A DNA stretch of 64,000 bases, taken from the NCBI GenBank assembly GCA_018350325.1, contig JAEVLN010000018.1, positions 1,058,185-1,122,184 on the forward strand, written 5' to 3'. Of the stretch, positions 1 through 11,659 are shown piece by piece. The DNA is from Globodera rostochiensis (lineage: Eukaryota > Nematoda > Chromadorea > Rhabditida > Heteroderidae). The position numbers were made by a program, and so were the translations under genes. The notes beneath the pieces are model-generated. The model was not told the origin of the DNA, made no database searches, and was given only the letters and a program-made list of their open reading frames with translations. Position 1 is the stretch's first letter. Every line of letters starts with the position of its first letter.

Positions 1-720
1 GTTAACTAAAGTAGTAATATTTGTATAATTTGAGTGACCGAATATTTGAAAATGGCAAACCGCCCTTCCCGGACTTTGCCGCCCAGAGAAGGTGGATGGC
101 AGCTTCGCTTTTGGGCCGCTCACTGATTGGCAGCTAGATTTGGCAGCCCCAATTTGTGTTCTAATGGCTAGTTGCCAAGATATCTGTTGAATTTTAATTC
201 GAATTTTCAATAATTCTCCTTTGATATTGCTACCCCGATCTTAGCTGCGAGTAAGTTTGCCCCCTCGCCCCAACTGATTGGCAGCTTATTGGGCCAACAG
301 GTGGTTTTTGAGTCAGCCTTATTTAGCCACTATCCTGTACAAACTCTACGCTCAAATTAATTGTCAGCCAATTGCCGTATTCAGTTTGTTTGCAATAGTT
401 TGTTTGCCGGATATTGATTGAATTTGATATATATAGGCCCAAATACACAAATTCAGTTTCTTTGCAGGTGTTGTCAGTTGAATTTGCAGTAGATTTGGGT
501 TGCAGCCGCCCTTGGGGCAGCCTAATTTGGCCTATTAGCCGCGCTGTCCTACGGCGAAATTGATTGCCGGCAAAAGCTTTCCTCAATTCAGATTGTTTGC
601 AGCCGTTTGTTGAGACCAATATTGATTAAACTTTAATTTTTCAATAATTCCCCCTTTGATATTGGCCGCCAGATTTTGGATGCTAGTAAATTTGGCCACT
701 TGCCCAAGTGATTGTCCGTC
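1..720. repeat. Degenerate intergenic repeat, no gene
   Basis: No supported gene. The stretch holds diverged copies of a motif group (GATTGGCAGC followed by a TTGATTGAATTTTAATT-like stretch and CCTTTGATATTG) that recurs near 180-245, 610-670 and 1000-1060, so it looks like an old long-period tandem or dispersed repeat. Open frames here are short and show no recognisable domain. Confidence 0.45.
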
Positions 721-754
721 TATATTAGGCCCACAAGCGGTTTGAGCGCCTAAC

Positions 755-2310
755 AGGCGTCGAGAGAGAGAAAGAAACAAAGAGAGAGAGAGAGGAAAGG
801 GGGAGAGCGAAAAAAAAGTTGAATCTTTTCTATACGTTTCAAAAAAATTTATGAAATTTTTTGTCAATTTTTCAAATATTATTTTGCGTTTTTTAAATAT
901 TTGTATTTTCTGTGTGAAACTAAATAATTCTATAAAATTAGACCAGCAATAATTTTGTGTGATTTGCGTAACCGCCTCAGCTTGGTTGCAATCGTTTGAT
1001 GGTTGGATATTGATTGATACTTAATTTTACAATAATTTCCCTTAGATGTTGTCACCGCCAATTTGAGTTCTCGCCAAATTGATTGGCGACTGATAAACCA
1101 ACAGGCTGCTTTTGCCCCTTAACAGGGGGAGTGAAAGAGAAAAGTAAGGGGGTGAGATAGAAAAAGAGAGAAAGAAGCGAGAAAGTGAAAGAGAGAAAGA
1201 GAAGCTAGGGGTAGAGAAGAAGTACGGGGGTGAGAGGATAGAGAGAGAGAGAGAGAGAGAAGTAAGGGGAGAGAGAGGATAGAGCGAGAGAGAGAGAAGT
1301 AAGGGGAGAGAGAGGATAGAGCGAGAGAGAGAGAGAAGTAAGGGGAGAGAGAGAATAGAGAGTGGGATGTAAGGGGTGAGATAAGATAGAACAAGTAAAG
1401 GAGCGAGCGATTGCAGGAGGGGGCATTGAGAAAATTGTTTAAAAAGGTTAAATTTTAGAGAAGTCAAGAGGATAGAGAAAGAGGCGCAAGGGGGAGAGAG
1501 GATAGAGAGAGAGAGGGAAATAAGGGAAAGAGAGGATAGAGAGAGAGAGAGAGAGGGGAGAAATGTGGAAAAAGAAAGATAGAAAAGTAAAGAAAAGCGA
1601 TTGCAGGAGAGGAAATTGAGAAAATTGTTTAAAAAGGTTAAATTTTAGAGAAGTCAAGAGGACAGAGAAAGAGGCGCAAGGGGGAGAGAGGATAGAGAGA
1701 GAGAGGGAAATAAGGGAAAGAGAGGATAGAGAGAGAGAGAGAGGGGAGAAATGTGGAAAAAGAAAGATAGAAAAGTAAAGAAAAGCGATTGCAGGAGAGG
1801 AAATTGAGAAAATTGTTTAAAAAGGTTAAATTTTAGAGAAGTCAAGAGGACAGAGAAAGAGGCGCAAGGGGGAGAGGGGATAGAGAGAGAGAGAGAAATA
1901 AGGGAAAGAGAGGATAGAGAGAGAGAGAGGGGAGAAATGTGGAAAAAGAAAGATAGAAAAGTAAAGAAAAGCGTTTGCAGGAGAGGGGATTGAGAAAATT
2001 GTATAAAAAAGTTAAATTTGTAAGAAGTCCGGAGGATAGAGAAAGAGGCGTAAGCGGGAGAGAGGATAGAGAGAGAGAGTAATAAGGGGAGAGAGGATAG
2101 AGAGAGGAGAGAGAAGTAGGGTGAAGAGAGAAAGATAGAACAAGTAAAGGAAAGCGATTGCAGGAGAGGGAATTGAGAAAATTGTTTAAAAAAGTTAAAT
2201 TTGAGAGAAGTTAGGAGGCTAGAGAAAGAGGTGTAAGCGGGAGAGAAGATAGAGAGAAGAAAGTAAGAGGGGAGAGCGATTGGAAGAGAGGGAATTGAAA
2301 AAATTTTAAA
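755..2310. repeat. GA-rich minisatellite with about 190-200-bp higher-order unit
   Basis: Simple (GA)n tracts (755-815, 1120-1380) pass into a tandem array. Each unit contains GCGATTGCAGGAGAGG, then TTGAGAAAATTGTTTAAAAA, then GTTAAATTTTAGAGAAGTC, then GA tracts. Unit starts are near 1405, 1593, 1785, 1967 and 2152, with later units more diverged. The serine/leucine-rich frames on the minus strand are by-products of the GA composition. Confidence 0.85.
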
Positions 2311-2514
2311 GATCTTCTGTACGCCCCCAAAAAATTTTTAATATTTTTGTCAAAAATCTTTAAAAATTAAAAGATTTTTATTTTTTTATATTTTTAAATA
2401 TTTGTTATTTTTTTTTTAGGTTTAATTGTATAAAATTAGTCCAACGACAATGCTTGTATGATTTGCTTAACGACGCTCTACCAGCATACATCTAGACAGC
2501 AGGCGGTGTTGCAC

Positions 2515-2885
2515 GGCCTAAATTTGGGGTGCTAACGAATTAGACCCCGTTGTCCTCTCGCGGTTTTATTGGTTGCCAGATCTAAACCGAAATCAGTTTA
2601 AAGCGTTTGCTGGCAGGATATTAGTTGAATTTAAACTTCTTAAGTCAAATTTGAGGAGCTAACGAATTTGGCCCCGTTGTTTTCTCGCCCTTTTGTTGGC
2701 TGCCAGATCTAAACCAAATTCAGTTTGAGCGTTTGCTGGCAGGATATTAGTTGAATTTAAACTTCTTAAGTCAAATTTGAGGAGCTAACGAATTTGGCCC
2801 CGATGCTTTCTCGCCGTTTTGTTGGCTGCCAGATCTAAACCGCATTCAGTTTGAAGCGTTTGCTGTCAGGTTATTTGGCAAATTT
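2515..2885. repeat. Tandem repeat of about 130 bp (3 copies)
   Basis: Three near-identical units containing GCCAGATCTAAACC, then CAGTTT, GCGTTTGCTGGCAGGATATT, and ending with GGAGCTAACGAATTTGGCCC. Copies start near 2570, 2705 and 2830. No coding function is seen. Confidence 0.75.
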
Positions 2886-4090
2886 TAATCTAAGGCTTGG
2901 AAGAGGTTTGGCAAACGTGTTAAGCCGCCCTGGCTGCAAGTCCGATTTGTCCTGCAGACTGAACGCGTATAAGGGCCGCCGCTTGCACTGGCCAGTCACT
3001 TACCGGCTAAATTGGCCCTATGCCAAAAGATGCATGGGTTTTTTCTTTTAACGGCTGTGTCCTACGGGCTAATTTTAGCTGCCAGATTCGGGCTATCTTT
3101 GGGCTTGCGTTGCCGCTCAATTGCTTTGCTTGACAGTAAGGCTGCTTGCTGCTGGATTTACCCTAACGCTTATTGATTGAAAGCGGTTGTGCCTGTCACT
3201 CGAATAATCGCTGATCGGCTGCAATAAGGTTAAGGGGCCGCTGATTGGTACAGATTTCCTGTACGCTTGCTTTATTTGGGTATCTTAGCCAACTGGCTGT
3301 TGTATATTAAAGTTGGATTTTAAAAAATTCCGCAACGTAACGGCCATGTTTAAAATTTGGTAGAGGCCGGTTGATTTATTTTTATTCTTTTTTACCAAAA
3401 TTTTTTCATTTTTTCGAATATAAAATTTTTAATTCAATTTTGTTTTATATTTTAAACTTTAAATTATTTAAATCAACCCCCCCTTTAAAATTTTGAACTT
3501 GCTTTTATTATAATATAATTGATATTTCTCGAAAGCTTTTTTTATTTTACTTTACGTTTTTTGACCCCTGCTGAAGCTTATTGAGAAAAATATTGGATGA
3601 AGAATAAACAAAGCGAATACCCTAAGGGCTCAAATTTCAATCGAAAAAATTTATTATATATTTACAATTTTTTATTTTACTTTACGATTTTTCTATTAAT
3701 GAATTTAAGAAAATTTTACGATCTAATAAATATATTTTTATATTTGCAAAATTATTTAAAATTTTATGAACTTTAAAATATTTTAAATATATATTTATTT
3801 TATATTTCGATTTTTTAATTTTACTTTACGAATTTTTTAATGATTTTTTAAGAAATTTTTTTCGATTTTATAATTTTATATTTTGTAAATAATTTTGAAT
3901 TTTATGAAAAATAATTTTAATTTTAAAAAATAATATTTGCTCGCGCAGGGCTTTGAACTTGGCTGCGGCCTGCAATGACCCCTCAGTTACTACTGCAATC
4001 GCAATATATTTGTTTATTCCCTTTGCGAAGAATAAAATTTTCGCTGACGTCATTCTCCACCATATAGGGAGAATTAGTGGCCATTGCTAC
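2886..4090. other. Intergenic AT-rich DNA without recognisable gene
   Basis: About 1.2 kb of unique-looking DNA that becomes very AT-rich after 3300. Open frames are short, have no family resemblance and end without plausible splice structure. TTTATTTTACTTTACG-like strings recur at about 3540, 3670 and 3820, suggesting old internal duplication. Confidence 0.4.
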
Positions 4091-4097
4091 CAATACA

Positions 4098-4170
4098 CTA
4101 TGGCCAAGTGGTTAGTGCTCTCTTCTCTCTCGCAGTGGCAGGCGGGGGTTCGGATCCCCGCAGCAGCGGA
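4098..4170 (+). repeat. tRNA-like sequence (pseudo-tRNA or SINE head)
   Basis: An A-box-like TGGCCAAGTGGTTAGTGC is followed about 35 nt later by a B-box-like GGGTTCGGATCCCC that can form a T arm (GGGGG, loop TTCGGAT, CCCCG). The 7 bases before the A box do not pair with the bases after the T arm, so there is no acceptor stem. I call it a tRNA-derived repeat rather than a functional tRNA. Confidence 0.45.
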
Positions 4171-4199
4171 TGAATTTTTCGGATTAAAAATATTTTCGG

Positions 4200-4740
4200 C
4201 AAAGTCAAAAAAAGTTTCGCAGGTGCGCGAGTGAAATTTAAAGATTTAAATTTCGAAAAAACTCGCGCAGGGTGCGCGAGTAACTCGCGCAGTGAAAAAA
4301 AAATTAAAATAATAAATAAAAAATATTAAATAAAGTCGCGCAGAAGAAATTTGCATAAAGTCGCGCAGGTGCGCAAGATGTCCAAACGTCTTAAGATTTC
4401 AAAATTTCAAAAAATTTAAAAAAGTCGCGCAGCAGCCCTGCCAATAGGTTTGGGCTCTGGGACTCAGCTGGACGGCGCTCAAATGGCCTGGCGCTCACCC
4501 GACACCCTGGCGCTCAAATGGCCACCGACCCTCCTGTACCTTTTGGCTCTGATGACGTCATTACCGTATTGGTCAAATGGAAGGCTGTAACTACTAACTA
4601 TCAAAAAACACAAAATGAGGCTAAAACCTCAGATTTATAAACCTTTTAAAGCGAATTCTTTAATTAATATTTAAATGCAGCCCCTCCCCTTAACGAAAAA
4701 TTGCGCAAATTGGAACAATTTTCTTAACAAATTCTGTCAA
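4200..4740. other. Intergenic, short CGCGCAGG motif cluster
   Basis: Contains clustered copies of GTCGCGCAG / CTCGCGCAGG (4220-4430) and GGCGCTCAAATGGCC-type repeats (4475-4525). Related sequence in inverse orientation lies at 35760-35900 (GCCAAGTGAGGCC, CTATCGGCAGGG, TGCGCGACTTTTTC). This suggests one transposon family at both places; no gene seen. Confidence 0.35.
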
Positions 4741-4756
4741 CATTTCAAAATTTTTT

Positions 4757-4787
4757 CTCGGCGGCGCCTATCGGCCGCCGACCCTTC
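4757..4787 (-). repeat. GC-rich hairpin repeat copy
   Basis: CGGCGGCGCCTATCGGCCGC-type core, a shortened variant of the dispersed hairpin repeat described at 18540-18680. Confidence 0.55.
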
Positions 4788-4799
4788 TCCCCCCCCCCC

Positions 4800-4908
4800 T
4801 CCCCTCACCTCAAAACCCGACCTAAAAACTTCGGGTTGAGTTTCGGGTTGGAAAAAACTGGTTTTCGGCTGATCGGGTTCGGGTTTCGGGTCACCCGCGG
4901 CAACCCTG
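4800..4908. mobile_element. hAT-type end, CGGGTTTCGGGT subterminal repeats
   Basis: Short-period CGGGTT/TCGGGT repeats end with CACCCGCGGCAACCCTG at 4908. Read inverted this is CAGGGTTGCCGCGGGTG, matching the end of the complete element at 58225-58662. No left partner was found, so this is probably a truncated copy. Confidence 0.6.
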
Positions 4909-5035
4909 ATGTGAACCCTACTTCCCCGCTCGAATCGGGAAAGCTGTACCTCCCATTTGTTCACACTATTTATCTCCCGGATAAAGACTGCATTATCCCG
5001 AACCGTGTACAAAAGGGAACCGGGAGGGGAGTCTA

Positions 5036-6095
5036 GAGTGAGCCGATGTCAGGTCCATGACAAAGTTTGAATTTTAAAGTGGCAATTTTTTTTTTATTTC
5101 AATTTTATTTAAATAATTGTTGAGTAAATGAATTACAATGGGACTGTTGTGACCAAATCTTTTTTCTGAGTGTTTTCGTGATTATTATTCGATGATCAGC
5201 GATCGTCATTAAATAACTGATCAAATGGCTGATGATGTCGCTAAACGCGACGATCACTTTACCTCTCCCATTCCATTCACATTCCCTTTGTCTCCCTAAC
5301 TCAATCGTCTCCCTCCTTTCCCCTGTCTACCGCTTCCACTCATTTTCACATATTCATGTGCCTTCCTATCTCCTGCTCATTGCATCACTGTACCTTCCAG
5401 GGACATCCACCATTCTTCTAAAAGGGCCAAAACTTACCCACCCAACTCGATAATTGACCCGCTCTAAAGCCAGCGTCAACTCTCTGGGCCACTCATCACT
5501 GAACTCGGAAGCGCCAACTGCTGCGCTCATTCCGACAAGTTCAAGCAACACCCGCCAGTGGTGTTCAGCTACATTCTTCGAAGTACCTGCTCAAGTGCGA
5601 GGAGGACTTTGAACGCGTGGACTCAACTATTGATTGGCATGCGAGGGGGCATGGGAAGAGGCCGGGATGAAGAGGTCTTTAAAGAACGGTCAATGAGTCC
5701 CTTCCCAACAATCTTGTTCCTGTGTTAGAGATCTCCGCGCCTGCTCTTTGGTTTTGCCTTTGCATCAATTAATATTCACGTACATTCATCTCAAAAATAA
5801 ACTCAAAAAGATTAAATATGACATTTGTACAAATGAATTAATACTCAAAAAGTAGAATGAAAACTTTTGACATTCGGCAGTTTTTTTTGTCAATATTTTT
5901 TTTACTCCCCGGAAATCAACCCATACATATTACGTTGTTAATGAATCGGTAAAAATTCGAAAAAAACGCAAGATATGAGGAAACTTTCGGTACAATATTT
6001 TTATGTCTTTAATAATTGCACTTAACATTTTTCAAGCTAAATATCGTCATTCAATCAAACAATAATGGGATTATAGAATAAATATGTAAATAATA
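5036..6095. other. Intergenic, no recognisable gene
   Basis: The C/T-rich segment 5230-5460 gives short open frames on both strands but no recognisable domain. The rest is low-complexity AT-rich sequence. Confidence 0.35.
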
Positions 6096-6097
6096 GT

Positions 6098-6512
6098 ATG
6101 GGGTCAACACCCAACTCATCAACACCCAACTCATCAACAATCAAGATCGGACAATAACTTGCTTTAACCTTAACCGATTCAGAAAATCTTAACGCCAATC
6201 GAAAGATCTCGAAGAGTTGAAGCTAACATTAAGTTAAAGGTTTGTGATTGGACAAGTTTCAAAAAAGTTATAGCTAGAAAACTTGATAAAATTTAAAAAT
6301 TTCGGTTCTTATGGGTTTTCTGGCCATAACTTTTTTGAAACTGTCCAATCACACTTTAACTTAATGTTAGCTTCAACTCTTCGCGATCTTTCGATTGACG
6401 TTAAGATTTTCTGAATCGGTTAAGGTTGAAGCAAGTTATTGTCCGATCTTGATTGTTGATGAGTTGGGTTGTTGATTAGTTGGGTGTTGATGAGCTGGGG
6501 GAGACCCTATTA
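6098..6512. mobile_element. Palindromic MITE with about 170-bp inverted arms
   Basis: The left arm runs from GGGTCAACACCCAACTCATC through TTAACCGATTCAGAAAATC and TTGAAGCTAACATTAAGTTA to GTGATTGGACA. The right arm repeats the same blocks in inverse order and orientation (6335-6510), with a loop of about 60 bp around 6280-6330. The long near-perfect arms and lack of coding capacity fit a fold-back non-autonomous DNA transposon about 220 bp from the 3' end of gene A. Confidence 0.8.
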
Positions 6513-6536
6513 GTATAGTGATTATTTTATGTAAAG

Positions 6537-8291
6537 TTAAGAAATTGCAGGCAATTGTTGTGCAGATCTGCAATTTCTGCTCTGCAATTGATGGCCAACA
6601 GATCCTCCAACTGCCCGATGATTATTGTTTCGGGGCCCCTCCATTGGACCGACACGAATATTTTGAATATTTGTTTTGCGAATGATCGAAAAATCTTTGA
6701 TCAGCTGTTGGCGAAATTTGCCGCTGGTCCACAACAGTAACCAGCTGGAGAGCACTACAGTACCTGTTGTGATGTTTGAGTGTTTTAATTTGTAGTCTTA
6801 AATTTTAGCTGACACAATCCCAACTCTGACTTTGAAAGCCAAGATAAAATTAATCATTTAGTTTGCTCTAAAGGGTATTAACATTTTTTAAACTTATTTG
6901 TATTATTAGACCACATTTCTTAACGAGATCGATGTATTAATTTTACGACCCCAATTTTGTTTAATTATGAATCTAAACCCGCGAATCGTTTACGAACTAC
7001 CTGTGTCTAGCATCATTGGATAGTAGACGAATATCATAAACTTTGTTTTCCAATCATCAATTTTAGTAACAGTGATAATCTGTGATTGTAGTTTTTTTAT
7101 TCAATAAATTTTTTTTTGGAATTGACAACATTTTATTTATTCATTCATAAAAAATAATTGCTAATAATTAATGAATAAATTATATAAACGATTTTAAGCA
7201 ACCAAAAACAGGCTTGCGATGAGCATGTGACCCAAAAAAGTTGTCAATGCATAAAACAGCATTTTTTTCTCAATGTCGTCGAAGTTGTTGTTCCCGTTTA
7301 TGCTAACTTTTTTAATATGTAATTTGTAGGCCACGAAAGCGCAAATGTTTAGTAAAACGCATATAATCATAAAAATGGCAGAGAAGACGGCACAAATATA
7401 ATTCAAATAGTTGTTGATCGGTGCCTTAATAAAAATTTTAGGGAAAATAATCGTCAGCAAAATTTAGTCAAATAATTTAATTCTAAATTTGAATGGCACA
7501 AGCTTTAATGCAGAAAAGAAAATGTTAAGAATAGTTACATCTCCAGCTTCGAACACGAGAAAACTGTGGTCTGTGGTTGAATTTGGATCGTTTAATAAAA
7601 GAATTGCATCCATTTTGAACGCTGGCCAACACGTAAAGGTTGGCACAAAATAAACAAAAATTGTTATAATCGGAAGAAATTTTTGCCATATCTTAAACAA
7701 TTTAATAAAAGTAGGATTAATTTAGCAGCTTTAGCTTTTTTTGTTTGGGGAGAAAGTTGTGTTTTTTTATTTTTATTTTTTTTCTAGACAATTATTAGTT
7801 TAAATATTAAAAATTGACCTTTTCTTGTTTTATTGGCATTATGATTGCGGTCAGTCGGTTCAACAATATAAAAATAGTGACTAAATTATTTGCTAGGAAT
7901 GTGTGTTCGGCAATAAAAAAGTAAATTGTGAACATCCAATTTGGGAACTTTGAATAAATGGGGTAAAGCACACCAAATAAGAAGGGCAATCGTTGACCGT
8001 AGAAAGAGTTCAATACGCCCAACCAATCCTGAAACATTTTTTTAGCGAAAATCTTTCTGTTTCTAATTAGCATTTTTTTTTTATAAATCTGAATTTTGAG
8101 TTCTATCAATTTAAATTTGTTACCGGAATTGCCCGCAAAACAAAAAGCGCATTGAATGAGTTGTGGAACTTTTTGTGCCGAACGATGGTGACAATTTCGG
8201 CAATATAAAGTGCCATTGACAGGATGCTTATACACATGCTTAAGTAGCTTATTGGAATTCGAGCTGAGATTGACCAATCGACAAAGTCCAT
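6537..8291 (-). CDS. Srg-like chemoreceptor A (six exons, 352 aa)
   Basis: Predicted seven-transmembrane chemosensory receptor of nematode Srg type. Exons (minus strand): 8124-8291, 7819-8028, 7539-7691, 7203-7424, 7001-7079, 6537-6763. All junctions are GT-AG and the frame stays open to TAA at 6537, giving 352 residues. TM1 lies in exon 1 (ISYLSMCISILSMALYIAEI), TM2 and TM3 in exon 2 with LLNRLTAIIMPIKQEK after TM3, TM4 in exon 3, TM5 and TM6 in exon 4, and TM7 across exons 5-6 (YYPMMLDTG, then VVLSSWLLLW). A basic, asparagine-rich tail follows. The start is the only ATG shared with paralogs (MDFVDWS). A 20-bp palindrome sits 68 bp upstream. The Srg assignment rests on recalled family pattern (NSF...LF, RLP, NRLT, YP...D, WLLL), not a search. 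The ligand is unknown. Confidence 0.85.
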
Positions 8292-8357
8292 TTTTAGATA
8301 AAATTATTCTAAATTTATTAAATATTGGATTAAACCAAAACTTTGATCGGTGATAAA

Positions 8358-8379
8358 TAATTTACATTTATGTAAATTA
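8358..8379 (-). promoter_or_regulatory. Conserved upstream palindrome, gene A
   Basis: On the gene strand AATTTACAT, two bases, ATGTAAATT. It lies 67-68 bp upstream of the A start codon, as in D and E, with close variants in C and F. Paralog conservation and fixed spacing suggest a promoter element; the function is inferred. Confidence 0.5.
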
Positions 8380-8984
8380 GAACCTTGTTGGCGGATTTAC
8401 GAAACGACCAGCACGAAATTTCGCTTCCTTTTCAGCGGTTCAGCAGTTTTCTCATTAAACACGGCACTTAATAAAATAATCTGTCAACTAAAACGCAACA
8501 AATTCGCTTTTTTCTAAAACTCATTAGACAACTTTTGTATTGAATTTTTAACATCCAAACGGCAAAATGTATTCACTTTTCTTTTAACAATTTTTGTTTT
8601 ACCCACAATGTTGCACGTAATTCATGCTTGCAACTACAAATTTGTCTTTTTATTAAAGATAAAAAAATTTTTATTCTTTACTTTTTTTTTGTGCATTCTC
8701 AGTCACGCATTGTTATTGTTGATTAGGGCAGTACTTAAGTGCATATGCAATAGAGCTGTTCGAGATTCTCGGTCTCGGTTCTCGAGTCGAGAAATTTCTC
8801 GGTTTTTTTGGGTCTCGGTCTCGGGTTTTTAGTCTCGGAAAACGAGACATTTTTGCACTGGTAAAGATGGCATTTTTGGTGAGAAATCATTAAAGAATTG
8901 TGGGCTCGAAAGATTTGAAAAATACACAATGACAAATTTAGAAATTCTTAATTTAATGTCTTTGCATAAAGTCTTCACCCAGTT

Positions 8985-9053
8985 CCCGTGTGGCTCAATG
9001 GTTAAGTTCTGACTCTAACTTATATCATCGGAGTTTCTACTCCCCGAGTGAAA
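8985..9053 (+). repeat. Degenerate tRNA-like sequence
   Basis: GTGTGGCTCAATGGTTAAG resembles an A box and GGAGTTTCTACTCCCC a decayed B box or T arm. It lies inside the TCTCG hAT element. Probably a decayed SINE head. Confidence 0.35.
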
Positions 9054-9305
9054 TCCATTTTATTCTTTTATTTAATAATTACTCCGTTTTATTGATTCTT
9101 ACAAAAACCTTATAAAAAGGATGGTTTTTTGCACTTTTAAGCACATTTCCTAACTGAATTCACTAAAACTTTAATTTTTCCCCGGCGACACCTTTCGGAG
9201 CCACCGACCCCTCCTTCCTGCTCCTAAAAAGTTTGAAAAAAATTGCAACATTTTAAAAATTTTGTTGCAAATCTGTTAACAAATTGAGTCAAAAATTCAT
9301 AATTT

Positions 9306-9338
9306 TCTCGACGGCGCCTATCGGCACCGCCGACCCCC
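9306..9338 (-). repeat. GC-rich hairpin repeat copy
   Basis: AATTTTCTCGACGGCGCC, TATC, then GGCACCGCCGACC followed by a C-run: the same hairpin core on the minus strand, with AAATTGAGTCAAAAATTCA just before it as in the consensus. Confidence 0.7.
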
Positions 9339-9469
9339 CCCCCCCCCACCCCCAATTAGCAGAATTGCAAAATTGCATTTTTTGAAAATTTCATAAAAAA
9401 GGCATTAGAAACCCCAAAAATACTCTCCTAAATTGAACTTTTTTTTTTCTTTTCTCCGGCGGTTTCGAT

Positions 9470-11456
9470 TAGAGTCTGGACCCAAAACCCAAAACAAAAA
9501 ATTTTTGGGTTATTTTGTACAAAAAATTGGACCAAAAGTTTTTTGGTTTTGGGTTTTGGGTCAACTTGGGGTAAAACCCAAAAAAAACCAAAACCCAAAA
9601 TAAACCCAAAAGTTTTTTGGTTTTGTTTGTTTGGTCCAAGCCCATTTTTGTACAAAATTTTTGGTCGTCTTCCAGCTATTTTTGTACAAAACTTTTGGGT
9701 GTCTTCCAGTTTTATATATTCAAAATTAGCAAACACACCTAAACACCACAATTTAAAAATGAAATTCTAACCAGAGCATCCTCAACAGAGCGAATCATAA
9801 ATTTTTGAATGTTATTTTTTTAAGAGCTCAATTGTTCGGACAACCAATATTTTGTATAAGACTCGAATTTAATTTTAATTTATACTTTAGGCAAGTTTTG
9901 AAGTGACATGACTTCGAATGTTTGGAAAATTGGACTCTATAAAAAGTTGGAAGGAGGTCAAGAAGCTGAATGCATATTATGCAAAGACAAAAATGAGAAA
10001 AAAACCACAATTTCAACCAAAAATTGGGCATCAAGTGGCCTGTTGTTTCATCTGAAGACCAAACATAAGGGCACCAAATTTTACGAAGAATTTGTGCGTT
10101 TGGAATCTGATGCGCCGGTAAAAGGCTCAATTGAAAAATTTATGAACATAACCAGTGGAGGTAACTTAAATTAGGTCTTACTTTTAGTTTAGCTTTAATT
10201 TTATAATTAACAAGTGGACTTTCCTGTACTGACAAACGGGTTATCAATTACATCGTCTGCACCTTGACTTCATTTTGCCATTTGAACAACCCGACAACAA
10301 GGGCATTCTGCAGAGATGCACTCAAAGATGAGTCACACTACAGAAAAAATGTACTGCCAAAAGTGTATGCCGCAGTTAAGCAGAAGATTTTGGCCAAAAT
10401 CAATGAATTCGAACATCTGAGCTTTACAACAGATATTTGGAGTGGACCCAAGGACAGCTATATCAGGTATAATTTGTGGTGTTAACCATTTTATGAAAAA
10501 CTCAGTCTCACAGCGCATGGGATCTCAAAAAATTGGGAAAAAAGGTCATTTGTTCTTTCTGTCTCCGCTTTTCCTGGCAGCCATACTGGTGATCGAATTA
10601 ATGAAGTGGTGCGAGGACTTCTGAAATCGTGGGACATTCCGCTGTCCAAAACACACGTATTTGCAGGCAACCAACCTAATTATTTCTTAAAATTCCTTCA
10701 ATTTAGATCGATCAATCGCCTTCAGCAAAACGTCAGCGCTCTTGTGCTGCCTTCTTATTTGACGCATTCGAGGAAATAATGTCTAGTGCGGATCAACCCG
10801 GTTAGTTTCGACATGATAACAGAATTTTGGCTGTTTAAATCACATTGATACACAGGCACATCGGCAGCTCAACAACACTCTCAACCGGATCTTCGAAGTG
10901 AGTTCATGGACTATGCTGCTCGACCACGCGAACCGCTGATTGCAAACCCGCTCGAATTTTGGCGTTCCGCTGAGAAGGAATTACCATTGATGAGTCAGGC
11001 TGCACGCCGATTCCTTTCGCCCCCGTGCACCAGCGTCTTGAGCGAACAAATATTTTCTTCGGCTCGCGATCTTTTTCATTACCGTCGTATGCGGACAGGT
11101 CCCAAAAAAGCGGAAATGATTCTTTTTCTTCAACGTGCACTTCCAATTATCAATTATAAATATTAATATTATTCGTGGCTTTTGTGATGACTGGTCAAAA
11201 AACGCATTGAATAAAATTTTATTTAAAAAATCGTAAATTTAGCCTTTTTGTTATGTTTTATTAAAAAAACTTTTGGGTTTTGTACAAAATTTTGGGTTTA
11301 GCCAACCCAAAAAAAACCAAAACCCAAAATAAACCCAGAAGTTTTGACCAAATTTTGTTTGGTCCTAATTGGAGCACAACCCAAAAGAAACCAAAACCCA
11401 AAACAAACCCAAAAGTTTTGACCAAATTTTGTTTGGGTCCAACTTTCTGGTCTCTA
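9470..11456 (+). mobile_element. hAT transposon (TTTTGGG family), 1.99 kb, nested
   Basis: Ends TAGAGTCTGGACCCAAA (9470) and, read inverted from 11456, TAGAGACCAG then GGACCCAAAC. It is flanked by the 8-bp duplication GTTTCGAT (9462-9469 and 11457-11464). AACCCAAAA / TTTTGGGT subterminal words fill 9480-9700 and 11265-11450. It contains the decayed hAT transposase at 9908-11166. It inserted inside the larger TCTCG element. Confidence 0.85.
9908..11166 (+). pseudogene. Decayed hAT transposase
   Basis: The N-terminal piece (9908 to about 10160) looks like a BED zinc finger: aromatic SNVWKIGLYKKL, then CILC, then HLKTKH. The next piece (about 10267-10465) ends in FEHLSFTTDIWSGPKDSYI, the TDIW motif of hAT transposases. 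A GTATAA...CTCAG intron (10467-10507) would continue to LTAHGISKNWEKK. Around 10587-10665 HTGDRINEVVRGLLKSWDIP matches the hAT segment before the second catalytic region, but the catalytic middle is missing. The C-terminal dimerisation region is clear at 10906-11166 (FLSPPCTSVLSEQIFSSARD). Frame changes and the internal deletion indicate a dead copy. Confidence 0.8.
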
Positions 11457-11659
11457 GTTTCGATGGACTGGATATCGGGCAAAAAGCGTTCCAGAAATAA
11501 AAACGAAATTCAAAATTTGTGGCAAATTGGTTGGTAAGATTTGTTGGTAAAATTTTGAATTTTCTACTCAATTTGTTAACAGATTTGCAACCAAAATTTT
11601 ATTAATGCGGCTAAAAAAATTGGTCCAAAAATTACGAATTATCCTGAAATCAGTACATA

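Noticed and set aside
1042..1845. Long Ser/Leu-rich open frames on the minus strand
   Set aside because: They are reading frames through GA/CT minisatellite DNA that repeat with the array period; no domain or splice support.
4098..4170. Functional tRNA gene
   Set aside because: Good A and B boxes, but no acceptor stem and a substituted B-box position; the other tRNA-like loci fail in the same way.
5232..5453. Small secreted protein candidate on the plus strand
   Set aside because: C/T-rich composition opens several frames on both strands; no clear signal peptide or splice context.
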